A DNA stretch of 64,000 nucleotides from Rhabditophanes sp. KR3021 (lineage: Eukaryota > Nematoda > Chromadorea > Rhabditida > Alloionematidae), in NCBI GenBank assembly GCA_963281155.1, contig CAUJLY010000006.1, positions 9,362,001 through 9,426,000 on the forward strand, given 5' to 3'. Below, in pieces: positions 1 to 11,695 of this stretch (positions are counted from its first letter, which is position 1; each line of letters starts with the position of its first letter). The notes under the pieces are model-generated. The model saw nothing but the letters and a program-made list of their open reading frames with translations. It had not been told where the DNA came from and searched no databases. Position numbers and translations under genes: made by a program.

Positions 1-1512
1 CTTGATTTATAATAATTCCATTTGCACTTTATATTCTTTTTATTCTTTTTATTCGTATTATTCTTGATATTAGTGTATTGGTTGCATTTAATCAAGCTGA
101 TATCATAATTTATTAACTCTTAAACTTTCCAATTCAATTAACTCGGAATATCAAAATTATACACATACTACTACCCTTCAATTATATCTCTACCCCTTGA
201 AGATTTGCGTTATTTGATAAACGATCAAGATTATTTAAGCATGACTAAGTGTATTCATATATTACATTATGAAACTTATAATATTTATAAATCATCATTC
301 TAGTTTATGACACCAAACGATATGATTTTAACGCATATTACACTATCATAGAGTTATATACCTAACCACAATGAACTTGTTGGACTCTTTTAATGATAAT
401 GTTCCAGAAGATGCACAGTTTGGCTGGGCTCTTTTTACTTTTTTTCGGTAGTGTCTTATAAAGTGTACATCTATCTTATTGCGTGAAGATCCGATCTAAA
501 ATCTCTTACCTAAAAGTTCTGCCCTTGACCCTTATTACCGAACAAACCACAAGCAGCCGGATGAATATCATCCGTTAAAACAAATTTATATTTCCTAGCA
601 TCTATATATTATCTTCTTATTTTTTTGGTTTCATTATAATTCATTTATGCAAATGAATACAACAACTTTCCATTGTCCAAAATAAAAAAGTTCTGCATAC
701 TAATAGGGCGCAATTTAGTTCAAGTATGGTTTTTGTTTTCCTTCAATAATATTAGTAGTACCTTGCCAAATTTTTAACACCTTCTACTTCTTCATATGTA
801 ACGAAACGCAAAAGAGAGGTAAACGTCGTTGGTAGAGGATAACTTTATTGTTGAACTATAATACATATATTTAAATATATATACATATTGGTTTAGTGAT
901 ATTTTCCCATACCCAAAATTATTATTACTTGTGAATGGGTTATACGTATGATATGGTTCAGCAATGTTTTAAGTATCTTAAATTTCCAAGAACAATTCTT
1001 AGAAAATTATAATAAGTTCTTGAAATGCAATATTTTGTTTTCATTTCTTTCTATTCATTAAAAAGACAATGAGGATATACTGATTACTGGTGGTACATTT
1101 ATTTACGTATACATATCCGGCTACAATTCTATTTTATAAATGTCTTTCTACTTATTTGCTATTTTTTGTACTCTCATGTAATATCTTGCTTTTCTATATT
1201 TGATGGAGTTAATAATTTCTAGTACCGTCAAATTTGTAGAATAATATCAGTCTACAACTTCGCAGGTTTTTTAGCTATTATTTTATGTACTTGTGAAAAT
1301 TATTCTACCTGATTAGGGCAATCTTATCAATTTAAAGATATTTACAAGCCACGCGATACTAAAATGATATAAATTCTGTGGCTGTTTAACAATCTTTAAT
1401 AATGTTTATTGTGACTACCGTTCTTATGATGACTACATTAGTTGATCATGTTTTATTTCATATTATGGTGGTAAATAATTATTTATTCTTTTAGTAGTAT
1501 TTAAAGATAGAC
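1..1512. other. Intergenic region, no gene seen
   Basis: AT-rich sequence with frequent stops in all frames and no open frame with coding character. It presumably holds the 5' flank of the membrane-protein gene that starts at 1513. I see no RNA gene or repeat. Confidence 0.6.
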
Positions 1513-2067
1513 ATGTCTACCTGGCGCTATATGTTCCTTTTGGCACTATTTGCCTCACTTTGCTTCATTTCTGTTGCGCAAAAAGTTAATGAGGAGTCTC
1601 CGGCTGAGGGATTTACCGAAGGATCTGCCTCTTATGCTTCCAACCCTGACGACGAAGACTCGAATGTTGAAGCTTCCGCAATTCCACCAGAGGAAACAGA
1701 AACCAGAAAACCAGATGTTGAAAAAATTACCAATAGTAATATCCTCATTGCTACAGCCCCGACTCAAGCTCCACCACGTCCTCCAATTGTCATTCACGAT
1801 GCCGGACACGGAATTAACGTTAATAACGAAACGAACTTCGACATCATCAACTCCTCAACCTTACCACCCCAAGAACAAGGCCTCTTCACAACTATGAATA
1901 TTGTGATCTTTGTCGCCTTGATACTTCTACTACTTATTGTGGTATGCACTTGCATCTCATGCAACAGAAAAAAGAGTAAGTTGACTGAAATCCACTTTTA
2001 AAATAAATAAATTCTTCTAGAACTTGGATATGTTCGCACAAGTCAAGAAAAGGGAGAATCAATCTAA
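1513..2067 (+). CDS. Small type I membrane protein, unknown function
   Basis: I do not recognise the family. Two exons, 1513-1975 and 2021-2067, joined across a 45-nt GTAAGT...TTCTAG intron in phase 1, give 169 residues. Reading through the intron would stop at 2001 after an 8-residue tail, so the spliced form is preferred. Seen: an N-terminal signal peptide (about residues 1-22, ending SVAQ), an acidic Ser/Pro/Thr-rich ectodomain (about 23-130) with NET, NSS-type glycosylation sequons, one hydrophobic segment (about 131-150, rich in I, L and V) and a short basic cytoplasmic tail. The layout is that of a small mucin-like or stalk-like surface protein. The partner or ligand is unknown. The exon structure is inferred from splice signals only. 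Confidence 0.7.
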
Positions 2068-3217
2068 GACACTGGGTTGTTCTTATGCCAAATTAAAGCT
2101 TTATTTTAATCTTTCTCTATGTAAAATGTTGTGAGTATATTATGGTAACAATACATTCAAGCATTTTGTAATTATCTTCTTTTCTGTTTCTTCAAATTGC
2201 TCAAGTCATTGTTGTGAATGCTTTTTAACATTTCGCACTAATTTCTTTGATTTTGTGATACTGAATGTTTGAGATGGTAGAATTTATTCTGTGATCATTA
2301 TTTATAACAATCTTACCATATATCTTGATGTGTGCAATTAAATATAATTTACTATTTGGACATTCTTTACCTGACATTTTTCTCTAAAATATTATGATGA
2401 GAATGATTTATTCCCATTATAATATATTCTTCACTTCTCGAAACCATGAACTAGTATACAAAACTGAAATCACTGAAAAGGAGTTTATAAGAAATTTTGT
2501 GAACTCCAACAAGCTATCGCAAACCATAATTGTTTACTTTTGAATATACATTTTTAGGTTCCTGTACCTATCTATTTTGCTTACTTAAATATTTTACCCC
2601 TTTCTTGATTAATCAATGTAAAACTTTTATTATTCCTTCCTTTTCCTTAGATCCGGTATATCCATTTTTCTTCCAAATATTGTAAACTTTTTTCGTTACT
2701 TCTACAAAAAAGTTACCTTGCATTTCTTCTATGTACCTTCAAATTCTATTATGGTAATATGCCTCATTTATTTGACCATTTCAAGACTGTCTTTTTACCT
2801 TATATTTTGTAAATTTAAAATTATACTCCTAATAAATTATAATAAAATTTATGCAATAATGTGTTCGATTTAATTAATAATAAAATATACTGCAAAAAAT
2901 AATTTAAACTATCTAATCTTGATTGAATATAAAGTTGGTTGTTTATCCTGGCAGTAGCGTGATCCACTCACTGACTAGGGATATTGTTTAATTTTTGGAT
3001 GAGATGAAGCCAAACTATTTAGAAAATAAATAGCCAGACCTTCTCAAAACATATCCACAGTATGCATACCATTTCTTATAAGTTTACATTTAGCAGGAAA
3101 AGTCAATTTTTGTTCATTATATTGTCCAAATGTGTTTTGTATGTTATAAATTGGGGTTAAGATCTTTCAAATTTGTTTTATTCCTAAAAACGGTATTTAA
3201 GATTGTATATTCTAAAC
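2068..3217. other. Intergenic region, no gene seen
   Basis: AT-rich spacer between two convergent genes, so it mostly represents 3' flanks of both. No coding-like frame, RNA gene or repeat was seen. Confidence 0.5.
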
Positions 3218-6200
3218 TCAATCACTCACCATTTCCTTATAATCTTTTTCATTTCCATTTGGTTCTAAGTCATCTTCAATAATGTCTGAAAACAATTTGG
3301 CGTTACTCATTGTATCATTAATGTTGACTCAAAATTTTAATGCTAATTTAAGTACAAAAAAATAAACCTTTGATAAAGATGACTTACTTGGTTTTAATTC
3401 AACAAGAATGTTTTTGTCTTTGGATAAATCTTTGAGGGCTTTTTTTTCTTCAAGTTTATTAATTAATTGCTTCGGAGATAAAATATTAGTTAGAGGCAAA
3501 GGATCTCCATTTACTCGTTCAAATTGCATATTGGCTTCTTTTGGTTCGTATCGTTTAAAGTGAACTCCATTGTCTTGAACGTAACCTCGATCATCTTTTA
3601 TATCTTTTTTAATCTAAAAGAAAAAGGTCGGGTTGTTAAATATTTATCAAAAAATATCTCAACACAAAATGTGCTCTTAAAAACATTCACTACTTTTGTA
3701 ACAAAACAAAAAAGCATCTTTCTCTGTTGAGAAGATTTTTGTCACGGATAAAAATTAGCAATAATAAAGAGATTTGTTGTATCTTCCTCCAACATCTTTG
3801 TCACAATAAAAATCAGATGAATAGGTGCTACGAAAAAAGATGTTTCTAAAAGAGTAATCATTATCAACTTTCTCCATTGTCGTGTGCATTAAACAATTAT
3901 TGCAAAATCACCATCAGGCATTTGACTTTTTACTTTTAAAGCAACTTAGTACGTAAATTAATCTAATTATAAATTACCAAATACTTTATCTATCCGATCA
4001 TTTTCGAACTGTTGGGAATGGCATGGCAGATTTATATTAATAAAAATGTATGGTTTAGCCAGATTTTATCGTGCATATTTTTTACATTATTTAAAAACAT
4101 TAGTGGCACCTCTCTCGGGCAGCACTTATGATCACCACAACATTCACACTTTCATTTCGTAATTCTCAAATCTGTCATACATGCTTCCATTCTAAATAAA
4201 ACAATTCCTACAGAAGAAAGGCGTTTTGTTTAGAAGTGTGTATCAAATAGAGTCTCAAATATTCTGCATCATTTTTATGTAACATAATTCCTTATTACCC
4301 TGTTGTGACTAAACTTTTGATAATAATTGTTTCAGGGTTTTTACAAAATCTATTAATCTAATTGAATTGTTGGGCCTATGCTCTACTAAAAAAAGGTTAT
4401 TATGATGAATAATTTAAACAATTATCCTCAATTGTTTACTCAACCAAGGTATGTTTAATAATATCAATCTTAAAAATAATATTGAATCATATTTTGGATG
4501 AGTTCTTTATTTTCCGACCAAAATGTTTGGAAAACCCCCAATCTTTTAAATATCATTGTTTGACATAAGTTTCTAAATATTATTGTATATAAGTTCGAAA
4601 TATTATTGCTATAAGTTCTAAACATTGTAGTACGTCAATTTTTTACTGTACAATAAAGCATTTAACTAACACCCAACTGATTTTCCAAATATTTGGCTAC
4701 CAAAAATAAAAGCATTTTATTGAAAAATTCATTCTACTACTTTTGTACTACATATTAATTAATCTAAAGCTTATTGAACATCTTCAGATCTCATGATACT
4801 AATCAAATTATCACTGAGAAACCTCCATATTCATATGTTGCTCTTATTAGCATGGCTATCAACAGTTCTGTCGAAAAAAAGATGACACTTGCTCAAATTT
4901 ATAGCTATATCGAAAACACTTTTCCGTATTACAAAGAATGCGACATCAAGAGAAGGCAAGGATGGCAAAATTCCATAAGGCACAACTTATCTCTAAATGA
5001 TTGCTTCGTGAAGAAAGCTAGAGATGGAGTAGGTCCAGTTAATGATCGCAAAGGGAATTTTTGGGCACTGGCTCCAGATTGTGACAATATGTTTGAAAAT
5101 AACAACTACAGAAGACGCAAAAGACTCAAGAGAAATCCAGCCGTCTACAGCCACAATTCCGTTCCAAATCAGCTTAGCTACAACAATCAGTTGTTTTCTA
5201 TGGCCGATCAAAACCAACAAATGAACAATCGAAATATTCAACAACAATTACCCACAGGATTCTTAGATGGCAATACGCTTAATCCCGCCTTAGCTAGTTA
5301 TCTCTCAATGATTTCGAAACACAACATGCAAAATAATGCTTATATGAGACAGCCTAATATGGATACTAGTGGACAAATGAATAATCACCATTCTATTGGA
5401 TTCCGTACAAATAATGACAACAAGAATGATGGCATCTACAATTCATCTATCTTTGGAGGTAATTCAAGTCATTACGGTGTCAATAACGCAGCTCTTAAAA
5501 ATAACTCAAATTTGTCATCGTCAATTGGTTTGCCACAATGGAACTTTTCAGATCCCCTTAGTAGAAATAATGAAGCGTCTCTTATTAGTAATAGTAACCA
5601 ATTTGCGAATATCTCTGTTCCCCAAGAATCATCCGAAATGCAAGTACATCGCCTTAATAATGAAAGTTATGTCTGTACACCCTTTCCACCACTTTCAGGA
5701 GATTTTCCCGCTAATTTATCACTTCCCTCTGCCAATTATGTAAATCACACTCAAGCTAATCGCGACTTTGAACCTTGCCTATCTAACCAACATTTTTCGG
5801 CCTTTCAACATCAAAGTCTTCCTTCAGCAAGCAGCCAGCAATGGCGCGAACAGGGCAGTGCACAGGATAAAAAAGCCGAACACTTCGAACCAAAGACAGA
5901 AATAAACTCCATCTAGTTCGGATTAATAAACTCCAATTCATTACATTTTTACTGTTATTCAATTATCCTAAGCATCTTGTAGGGATTTGCCATTTTAATC
6001 TATTTCAGGGCAATTTAACAAAGTAAACAACCAACGAAGCCAGCTTACAATGATGTTTTGTATGGTTTAAACTATTTTTATCTGAAGATTAAAACAATTT
6101 CTCTCACTTCTATTTTCTCAAAATAGTATAAAAAGCTCATTCTACAGATTTCTCACATATACCACAACTATCTTAAGCATACCTTTCCATTGCTGATGGT

Positions 6201-6835
6201 GTTTGTTAAAGCTTCCATGTCTTGCCCACACTTTGCCAATAATATCTATAATTAATCATTTGTTTAAATAATGAGTACATGCCAATTTACATTTGTTTGT
6301 GTCATATTTTCATGTAAAATACTTAATTCTATAGCATTCTTACTATTCTGACTCTAAAATAAATATAACCATAAATTGGATATCTCGTATTTTTTACCTC
6401 GAAAGCAGAGACTTTATCTTCCAAAATTTTCATTTTTAGAATGAAGTCTGTGTTTATAATGCTGCCATCAACTCTTTTTTCTTTTTCCAAGGCCATTTCT
6501 TTGCCTTTTTCACTGCATATTTCGAATATTTTTTTAACCTTATGATTCTCCTCATTAAGGACGTTTATTTTATCTAACAAATTATTTATTTGTCCATCTT
6601 TCTCCACTTTTACTTTCCCTAGTTCTTCCTCTAACTTTTTCTTGTGATCGTTTATTAGATGTAACTGCAATGCCAGCGACTCTATTTCATCGTCATATCT
6701 GGTACTCCTGATCAACAATTCATTATACTTTTCACTTATACTAGAATGGCTTTTTTGCACATACACAAACAAACCCGCAACAATAAAGAATACCAATATC
6801 CGAAGGCACAAACTAAAATAGCGATTCTTAAACAT
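3218..6835 (-). CDS. Golgi-type single-pass coiled-coil membrane protein (GOLM1/CASC4-like architecture)
   Basis: Four exons are proposed: 6398-6835, 6183-6245, 3388-3613 and 3218-3285, giving 264 residues. The first two junctions are phase 0 and the last phase 1; donors are GTAAAA, GTATGC and GTAAGT. Seen: a short basic N-terminus (MFKNRY), one membrane segment (about residues 9-26), then a charged coiled coil (about 32-165) rich in E, K and L, then a polar acidic tail. A short cytoplasmic end plus signal anchor plus lumenal coiled coil is the layout of GOLM1/CASC4 Golgi proteins; residue-level homology is not proven. The 63-nt exon 2 is too small for simple ORF searches. Intron 3 counted from the start (6182-3614, about 2.6 kb) contains a complete forkhead gene on the other strand. 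The alternative is two separate minus-strand genes with the split inside that intron. Confidence 0.55.
4402..5916 (+). CDS. Forkhead-box transcription factor (FKH-6/FoxL1/FoxI-like)
   Basis: Nuclear DNA-binding transcription factor. Two exons, 4402-4448 and 4788-5916, phase 2, give 391 residues. The 47-nt first exon supplies the ATG; the long frame itself has no ATG before the domain, only a TTG inside the intron. The forkhead domain runs from about residue 27 ([14 protein letters not shown]) to about 125, with the helix-3 recognition motif [15 protein letters not shown], the wing segment KGNFWAL and the basic end [11 protein letters not shown]. The NYRRRKR ending resembles FoxL1/FoxI and, from memory, nematode FKH-6; subclass is uncertain. 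The remainder (about 126-391) is Asn/Gln/Ser-rich and low complexity, as is usual for transactivation regions. The gene lies inside an intron of the minus-strand coiled-coil gene. Confidence 0.88.
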
Positions 6836-8229
6836 TTGCCTTATTTTTGGATAGTTAATAGTTGAATATAAATGTTCTAAATTTTGCCATTAATAAACAT
6901 CTGCCACATTTATCACTCATCAATCCTTCTCTCTATATCCCAACCAAACGAACAAATATTACTCCTTTTTTGCAATTAGATTAAATATTATACGGCTTTT
7001 ATGGAGGGCATCAAAGTAGCAAGTATGTATATTATAAATAGAATGAATAAATATATATCTCTGTATTCTGAAAAAGGAAGGCAAAGTTATTATATAAAAT
7101 TAAGTCACATTTAATTTTTTCTCCTTTATACTTTCACTCTCTTTACTTAACTATTTTTGCCGATAATAAACACCCTTCCAACTATATACTAACTTTCACC
7201 CCACTCATCTACTACAAATATATGCATAATAATGGCAGGAAAGATGTGGAGTAGTAGTTAGTATATAGATAAAACAATACAGAGTGTTATTGCTTCATTA
7301 TAAATTATTCACTGTTAATTGTGTTATACCAAAAATGGTGTGATATCTATTTAATATTTGGCAATTGTTTACTTTTGTAATATAGAACACACGTCATAAA
7401 AAGACTGATAACATTCATAGAGTAGACTATTTTTTATATTTGTGCAAGTCTATTCTTTTGCACAAATTGTAAGAGGATCAGAGTTCTTTTTAAATTGGTT
7501 GCTATTTGATTCTTCGCATTTTCTAGATTAATGGCCCTTACTATTGTTACCATTCAAAGTCGTATCTAAAATTGGGTGTTGCATGTGTGTTAATCCACCC
7601 TCCTTAGATTAGTAGATTAGTATATTTGGATGTGCATGTTACAATTCCAGCTTTTTTTATTATGTTAGAGATGGTACATAAGATGCATCAGTACTACATT
7701 AGAATCAAAATTCATAAATATTCCCTCTACCGTCTCAACTAGACATTATTTCCCTAACCAATTACGTGGAATATTGTTTGTTTGGGTCGTAAATGGCGTG
7801 CCAACATCCATATACCGTTCATTACATTTAAATATAGTAAGTAGCTAAACATATAAGTAGAGTGTGAAGTGCAATGGTTATTGGCGGTGAGTATGACTGA
7901 GCGATCAAGTAAAGCGTCAGTTCAGACTATCAATAATTTTAATTCCTTCTTGTTTTGTATTTTGTCATGCAGCGAGGTTCATATTACGGTTAAAAAGTTT
8001 AAATTACTTCATCAATAACTTATACCACTACTCTTCCAATATTAAATTTTGCTTGTTTATGCTTATGTTTACCTCACAATGTGCTTTCCATAATTATGAA
8101 TAATTCCTTATCAGCATCGATCTTTAAACGTTATTTCGAATGTTTATTGGTGACACTTTTTTCAGAGAATATTTGAATTGATTCATCAGAATCTAAACTA
8201 ATACAAACGCACCCTTTCATAACATTATC
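6836..8229. promoter_or_regulatory. Bidirectional upstream region between divergent genes
   Basis: AT-rich 1.4 kb spacer between the starts of the coiled-coil gene (-) and CNOT2 (+), so promoters of both should lie here. A 12-bp inverted repeat (7182-7193 with 7257-7268) and a TTTTTTCAG splice acceptor at 8157-8165, 64 nt before the CNOT2 ATG, are visible. No coding sequence seen. Confidence 0.45.
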
Positions 8230-10234
8230 ATGACCGGAAGAAGAGAATTTACCATGGGAGAAGCAGATTTTCCAGCACTTGTAAATTCTACCAGTGCTGT
8301 CACTCCTGCCAAGTTGACTACTCCATTTTCCTTGATTATTACGGGTGGAAGCATAAATCCTACTCGCGTTTATCAAAACTTTTCAAGTAAGTCAACTGTA
8401 AAATGGTGTTTATAAGCAAACTTTAGGAAGTCAATTGAATTATTCCGAAATAGCTTGCAAAGCAATACTGAAACCTGTCATTCCAGAGGAATCAACAAAG
8501 GCTCAATATATCAAGAGCAAATTCAATTTTGATGCAGACGAAACGTTTTATTACGACTTTGACACCAAAAAGTGCATCAACATCGACAAAGATGGAACAA
8601 TCTCTAACGTAGCTGTTGGCCTTCTCGCAGACCAATTTGGTATGGCAGCCATGGTATCCTTCCTTCGTTCTACCAAATCTACGATTAATAACTTCAGCGG
8701 ACATTGTTTAGAAAAAGATCTCTTAACCATCATAGACTTGTATGCACCACCTGATTACAAACTTTACGAACATGAGACGTCAGTCTACAATTCACTTCCG
8801 CTCAACTACACTCATTGCGAGCAAGTAGATGTTCCTGATGAGTATCGTGTATCTAAAAGACTTCCGGCCAAATTTTATACCCATTCCTTTACTCGGTTTG
8901 GTGACGAAGTTCTTTTCCATATCTTTTACTGCAGACCATCTGAGATTTGTCAAAATGCCGCTGCTTACACTTTGATCTGCAGAGGATGGAAGTATCACAA
9001 CAAGTTGACTTGCTGGACTTTACACGAACCAGTTGCTACCCGGCCAAAGGATGTCAGTTCTGGATTTTATCATTACTTTGATCCCCAAACATGGCGCAAG
9101 AAGAGAGTTGATGCCAAGTACATCTCTCACGACTATTCCGACCCTTGTCTCGTTCCACCAATGCCAATGTGCTTGAGAGAATTAATCATCCACAAAATTG
9201 AAACATGGAATCTCAACGACCCAAATACTTTGGCCAAAGTTGAGCATTTGAAGATGCAAGCAAATAAGGAATGGGCTTTGATCTACAGGAATTCATGGCT
9301 CACTTATGTAGCTCCTATTATTGCTGAAAAACAATTTACTGAATGTATGTTTGACTTTTTGGGGGAAGAAGATGCAAGCAAGAGAAGGAACATTCAATTA
9401 GTCATTCAAGAACGCAAGGAGGCCGAAAGTGAGAAAAGAGCTCAGGAGATGAATAGTAGACAACATCATCAAACTGCTGATCAACATCCATTCAACTTTA
9501 GTATGGACCCAATGACAGCTTCAGCCTTTGAGACAAGTCCAGCTGATCCTGAAAAGATGGCTAAACCAGTTGATCCAACTGATATTTTTCGTGCTGTTGG
9601 TAAAAACTACGACTACCACCAATCATCTGGGTATAATGGTTACAGTCTAGTTGGAGACAATGAATGTATGCAACCATTGTCTGTTGATGACTTTAACAAG
9701 TTCTTAGAAAACGACGAGTTTGAAGACTCAGATCATTGCCCCGGTTACGACACGCAATGGGAAGAAATGTTGAATAGATACAACGACATGAATCTCGGTG
9801 GTGAAGACATCACCGGCTACACTCCAAACTATCACGGTCACAACCAAGATGACTCACCCATGTCTATAAATCAACAACAACAATCGATGAATATGTATGG
9901 AAGCATGAACTCTCAACATCCAAACTCCCAGCATTACTCCCAACAACAACAAATGTATTCTCAGCAAGAAGGTCAAACTCAACAGTATAATATGTATGCC
10001 AACCATTACGCCAACATGGACCATCAATACAACCAATCTTCACCTGTTCAATACAACAAACCAATGTACAGACGCGAGCCTGAAGTTGCTAAAAGTGGTG
10101 CTGAATACAATGCCTGGCAACAACAACAAACTTCTCAAAGTGTAAACAACTGGCAATACAAAAATCCAGCCTACTACGATAAGATGGGCCAAGACTTCCC
10201 TCCATTCAATGACACGAAGACACATGCAATCTGA
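8230..10234 (+). CDS. ntl-2: CCR4-NOT complex subunit 2 (CNOT2/NTL-2) with a long C-terminal tail
   Basis: Scaffold subunit of the CCR4-NOT deadenylase, which shortens mRNA poly(A) tails. Two exons, 8230-8386 and 8427-10234, with a 40-nt phase-1 intron, give 654 residues. Diagnostic pieces in CNOT2 order: an N-terminal DFPAL motif (residues 13-17), a DGTISN...LADQFGM segment (about 108-125) equal to the conserved stretch before the NOT module, and the NOT box (about 175-290) with FHIFYCRP, RGWKYHNK, TCWTLHEP and FYHYFDPQTWRKK. In vertebrate CNOT2 the NOT box is close to the C-terminus. Here about 360 further residues follow: a helical charged part, then a tail (about 525-615) very rich in Gln, Asn, Tyr, Met and Ser that resembles prion-like sequence. 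An acceptor at 8165 suggests trans-splicing or a 5' UTR intron. Confidence 0.9.
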
Positions 10235-10700
10235 AATTCTTCGTCATCAACAATCTCAACAAAGAGGAGAAGCTTCATCGTCCGGCTACCAAAAAAATAG
10301 CTACTTCCAATAATGACACTAACATTCTCCTGCCTAAAATCTCAATTCACTCTCTTTTCCTGTGCGCATCAAAAATGAATTTAGATTTAAGCTCCGGTCT
10401 TATAATCTGAAATCACCGCAAAATGAAGTATAACATATATAATCAATTTCTCAATTAGCAGACAACTTAACAAATACGCATTCATCAGAAGTATTTTGAA
10501 TAATATTAGTCATAACGATTTTTTCAATTAACAAATACTCATTTTAACTACATACACTAACTAACCATCCTTTGTATAATGAAGTGACGGGAATTGCACT
10601 GTTTAATAATATTATCAAAGTAAAATTCTTAAATATAAACTTTATTAATTTTAAGAATCAAAAAACAAGTGTGCTTATGCACCATGATAACAAAATTAAA
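10235..10700. other. Convergent 3' flanks of CNOT2 and the EGF gene
   Basis: Spacer between two convergent stop codons. It starts with a C-rich stretch and becomes AT-rich. No open frame or repeat seen. Confidence 0.5.
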
Positions 10701-11695
10701 TTACGCTATGTCGTTATAAAGACTGGAGTTTGTTTCTTGGAGTGAATCACTTTGATCACGATTGCTGCAGGATAATAATTCGATATTATTGGAGTGACGG
10801 ACGTAGAGTTTGACGCCAGGAGAGGGTGGTTTGCCGTACATTTTTTGATACAGATTGAGCATATACATGGTGACGGAAAGGATCGAAAGAAATATACAAG
10901 CGGCAAAGATGGCGAAGAAGCGGTGAAGAATTTGTTTGTCGTTCTTTTGGCGGTAGATAGTAGCGGAATGGGGTACGATTTCGACTGTACATTCGGGGTA
11001 TGGAGTTACATGTTTGCCAGTTTGTGAGCAGGTGTTGCAATGGAAGACCTTTGTAACGAGTAGGACAAACACACACTTGAGATCCATTAGCTGTGTCTGG
11101 GTGGCCGTGCTGACACACTATTTCATTACAATAATCGCCTTCCCAGCCTTTATTGCACAGACAACGGCCATGGGAAAGTTTGCCCTCGTCGCATTTGCGA
11201 ACATATTGACATTCGGGACCGAAGAAGAAACCGTTGCAGATGCAAGCTCCATTCGTAAATTTTCCTCGTTCATTACACTGATCAGCTGTAGGAATGTCAC
11301 ACAACTCGCCATCCCAATCATCTTCACAAATACACATTTTGTTGAAGAATAGGTTATTAGGATCGTATCGTGGTCCTACAGACAAACCTTTGAAACAAGC
11401 AAAGTCTTGGCAATACGGGCCAGTATAAGGATGAATACAAGTACATCTTCCATTCTCTTGTTTGCCATTATTAAAACAACGCAACTCGTTACCATCTATG
11501 GAACTTAAATTGACGAATGGTATAAATATCCAGTAAAAAGAACCAAACTAACCTCGTAGGATATACAACTCGTTTCTTAAGATAAACCTCTTCGGAACTA
11601 TCCAGTCTAGTTGAATTGGCTGGTAGACAAATGCCACAATAAACTTGAAACCCCAAAACCAACAACGAAACTATCCTGTATCTGGTATTCATCAT
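10701..11695 (-). CDS. EGF-repeat single-pass membrane protein with an apparent +1 frameshift
   Basis: Not assigned to a named gene. Exon 1 (11553-11695) encodes a signal peptide (MMNTRYRIV...GICLP). A 49-nt intron with acceptor AATTTAAG (phase 2) leads to exon 2 (10701-11503). Exon 2 holds about four EGF-like units with CxC pairs and Gly-Tyr/Phe-x-G-x-x-C endings: GRCTC...TGPYC, MCICEDDWDGELC, ACICNGFFFGPEC and GRCLCNKGWEGDYC. A fifth unit starts CVCPTRYKG and is then broken: the frame leaves EGF consensus near 11042 and the continuation (CNTC..., transmembrane segment about 30 residues later, tail ending NDIA) lies one base over. Without one C of the CC at about 11042-11043 the EGF ending reads YKGLHCNTC. 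No splice signals explain it. It is a sequencing or assembly error, a real frameshift mutation, or recoding. Expected length about 314 residues, type I in the plasma membrane. Confidence 0.7.

Noticed and set aside
1550..1897. Open frames overlapping the small membrane-protein gene on both strands
   Set aside because: They are shadows of the 1513 gene, which has a signal peptide, membrane segment and splice signals in its own frame.
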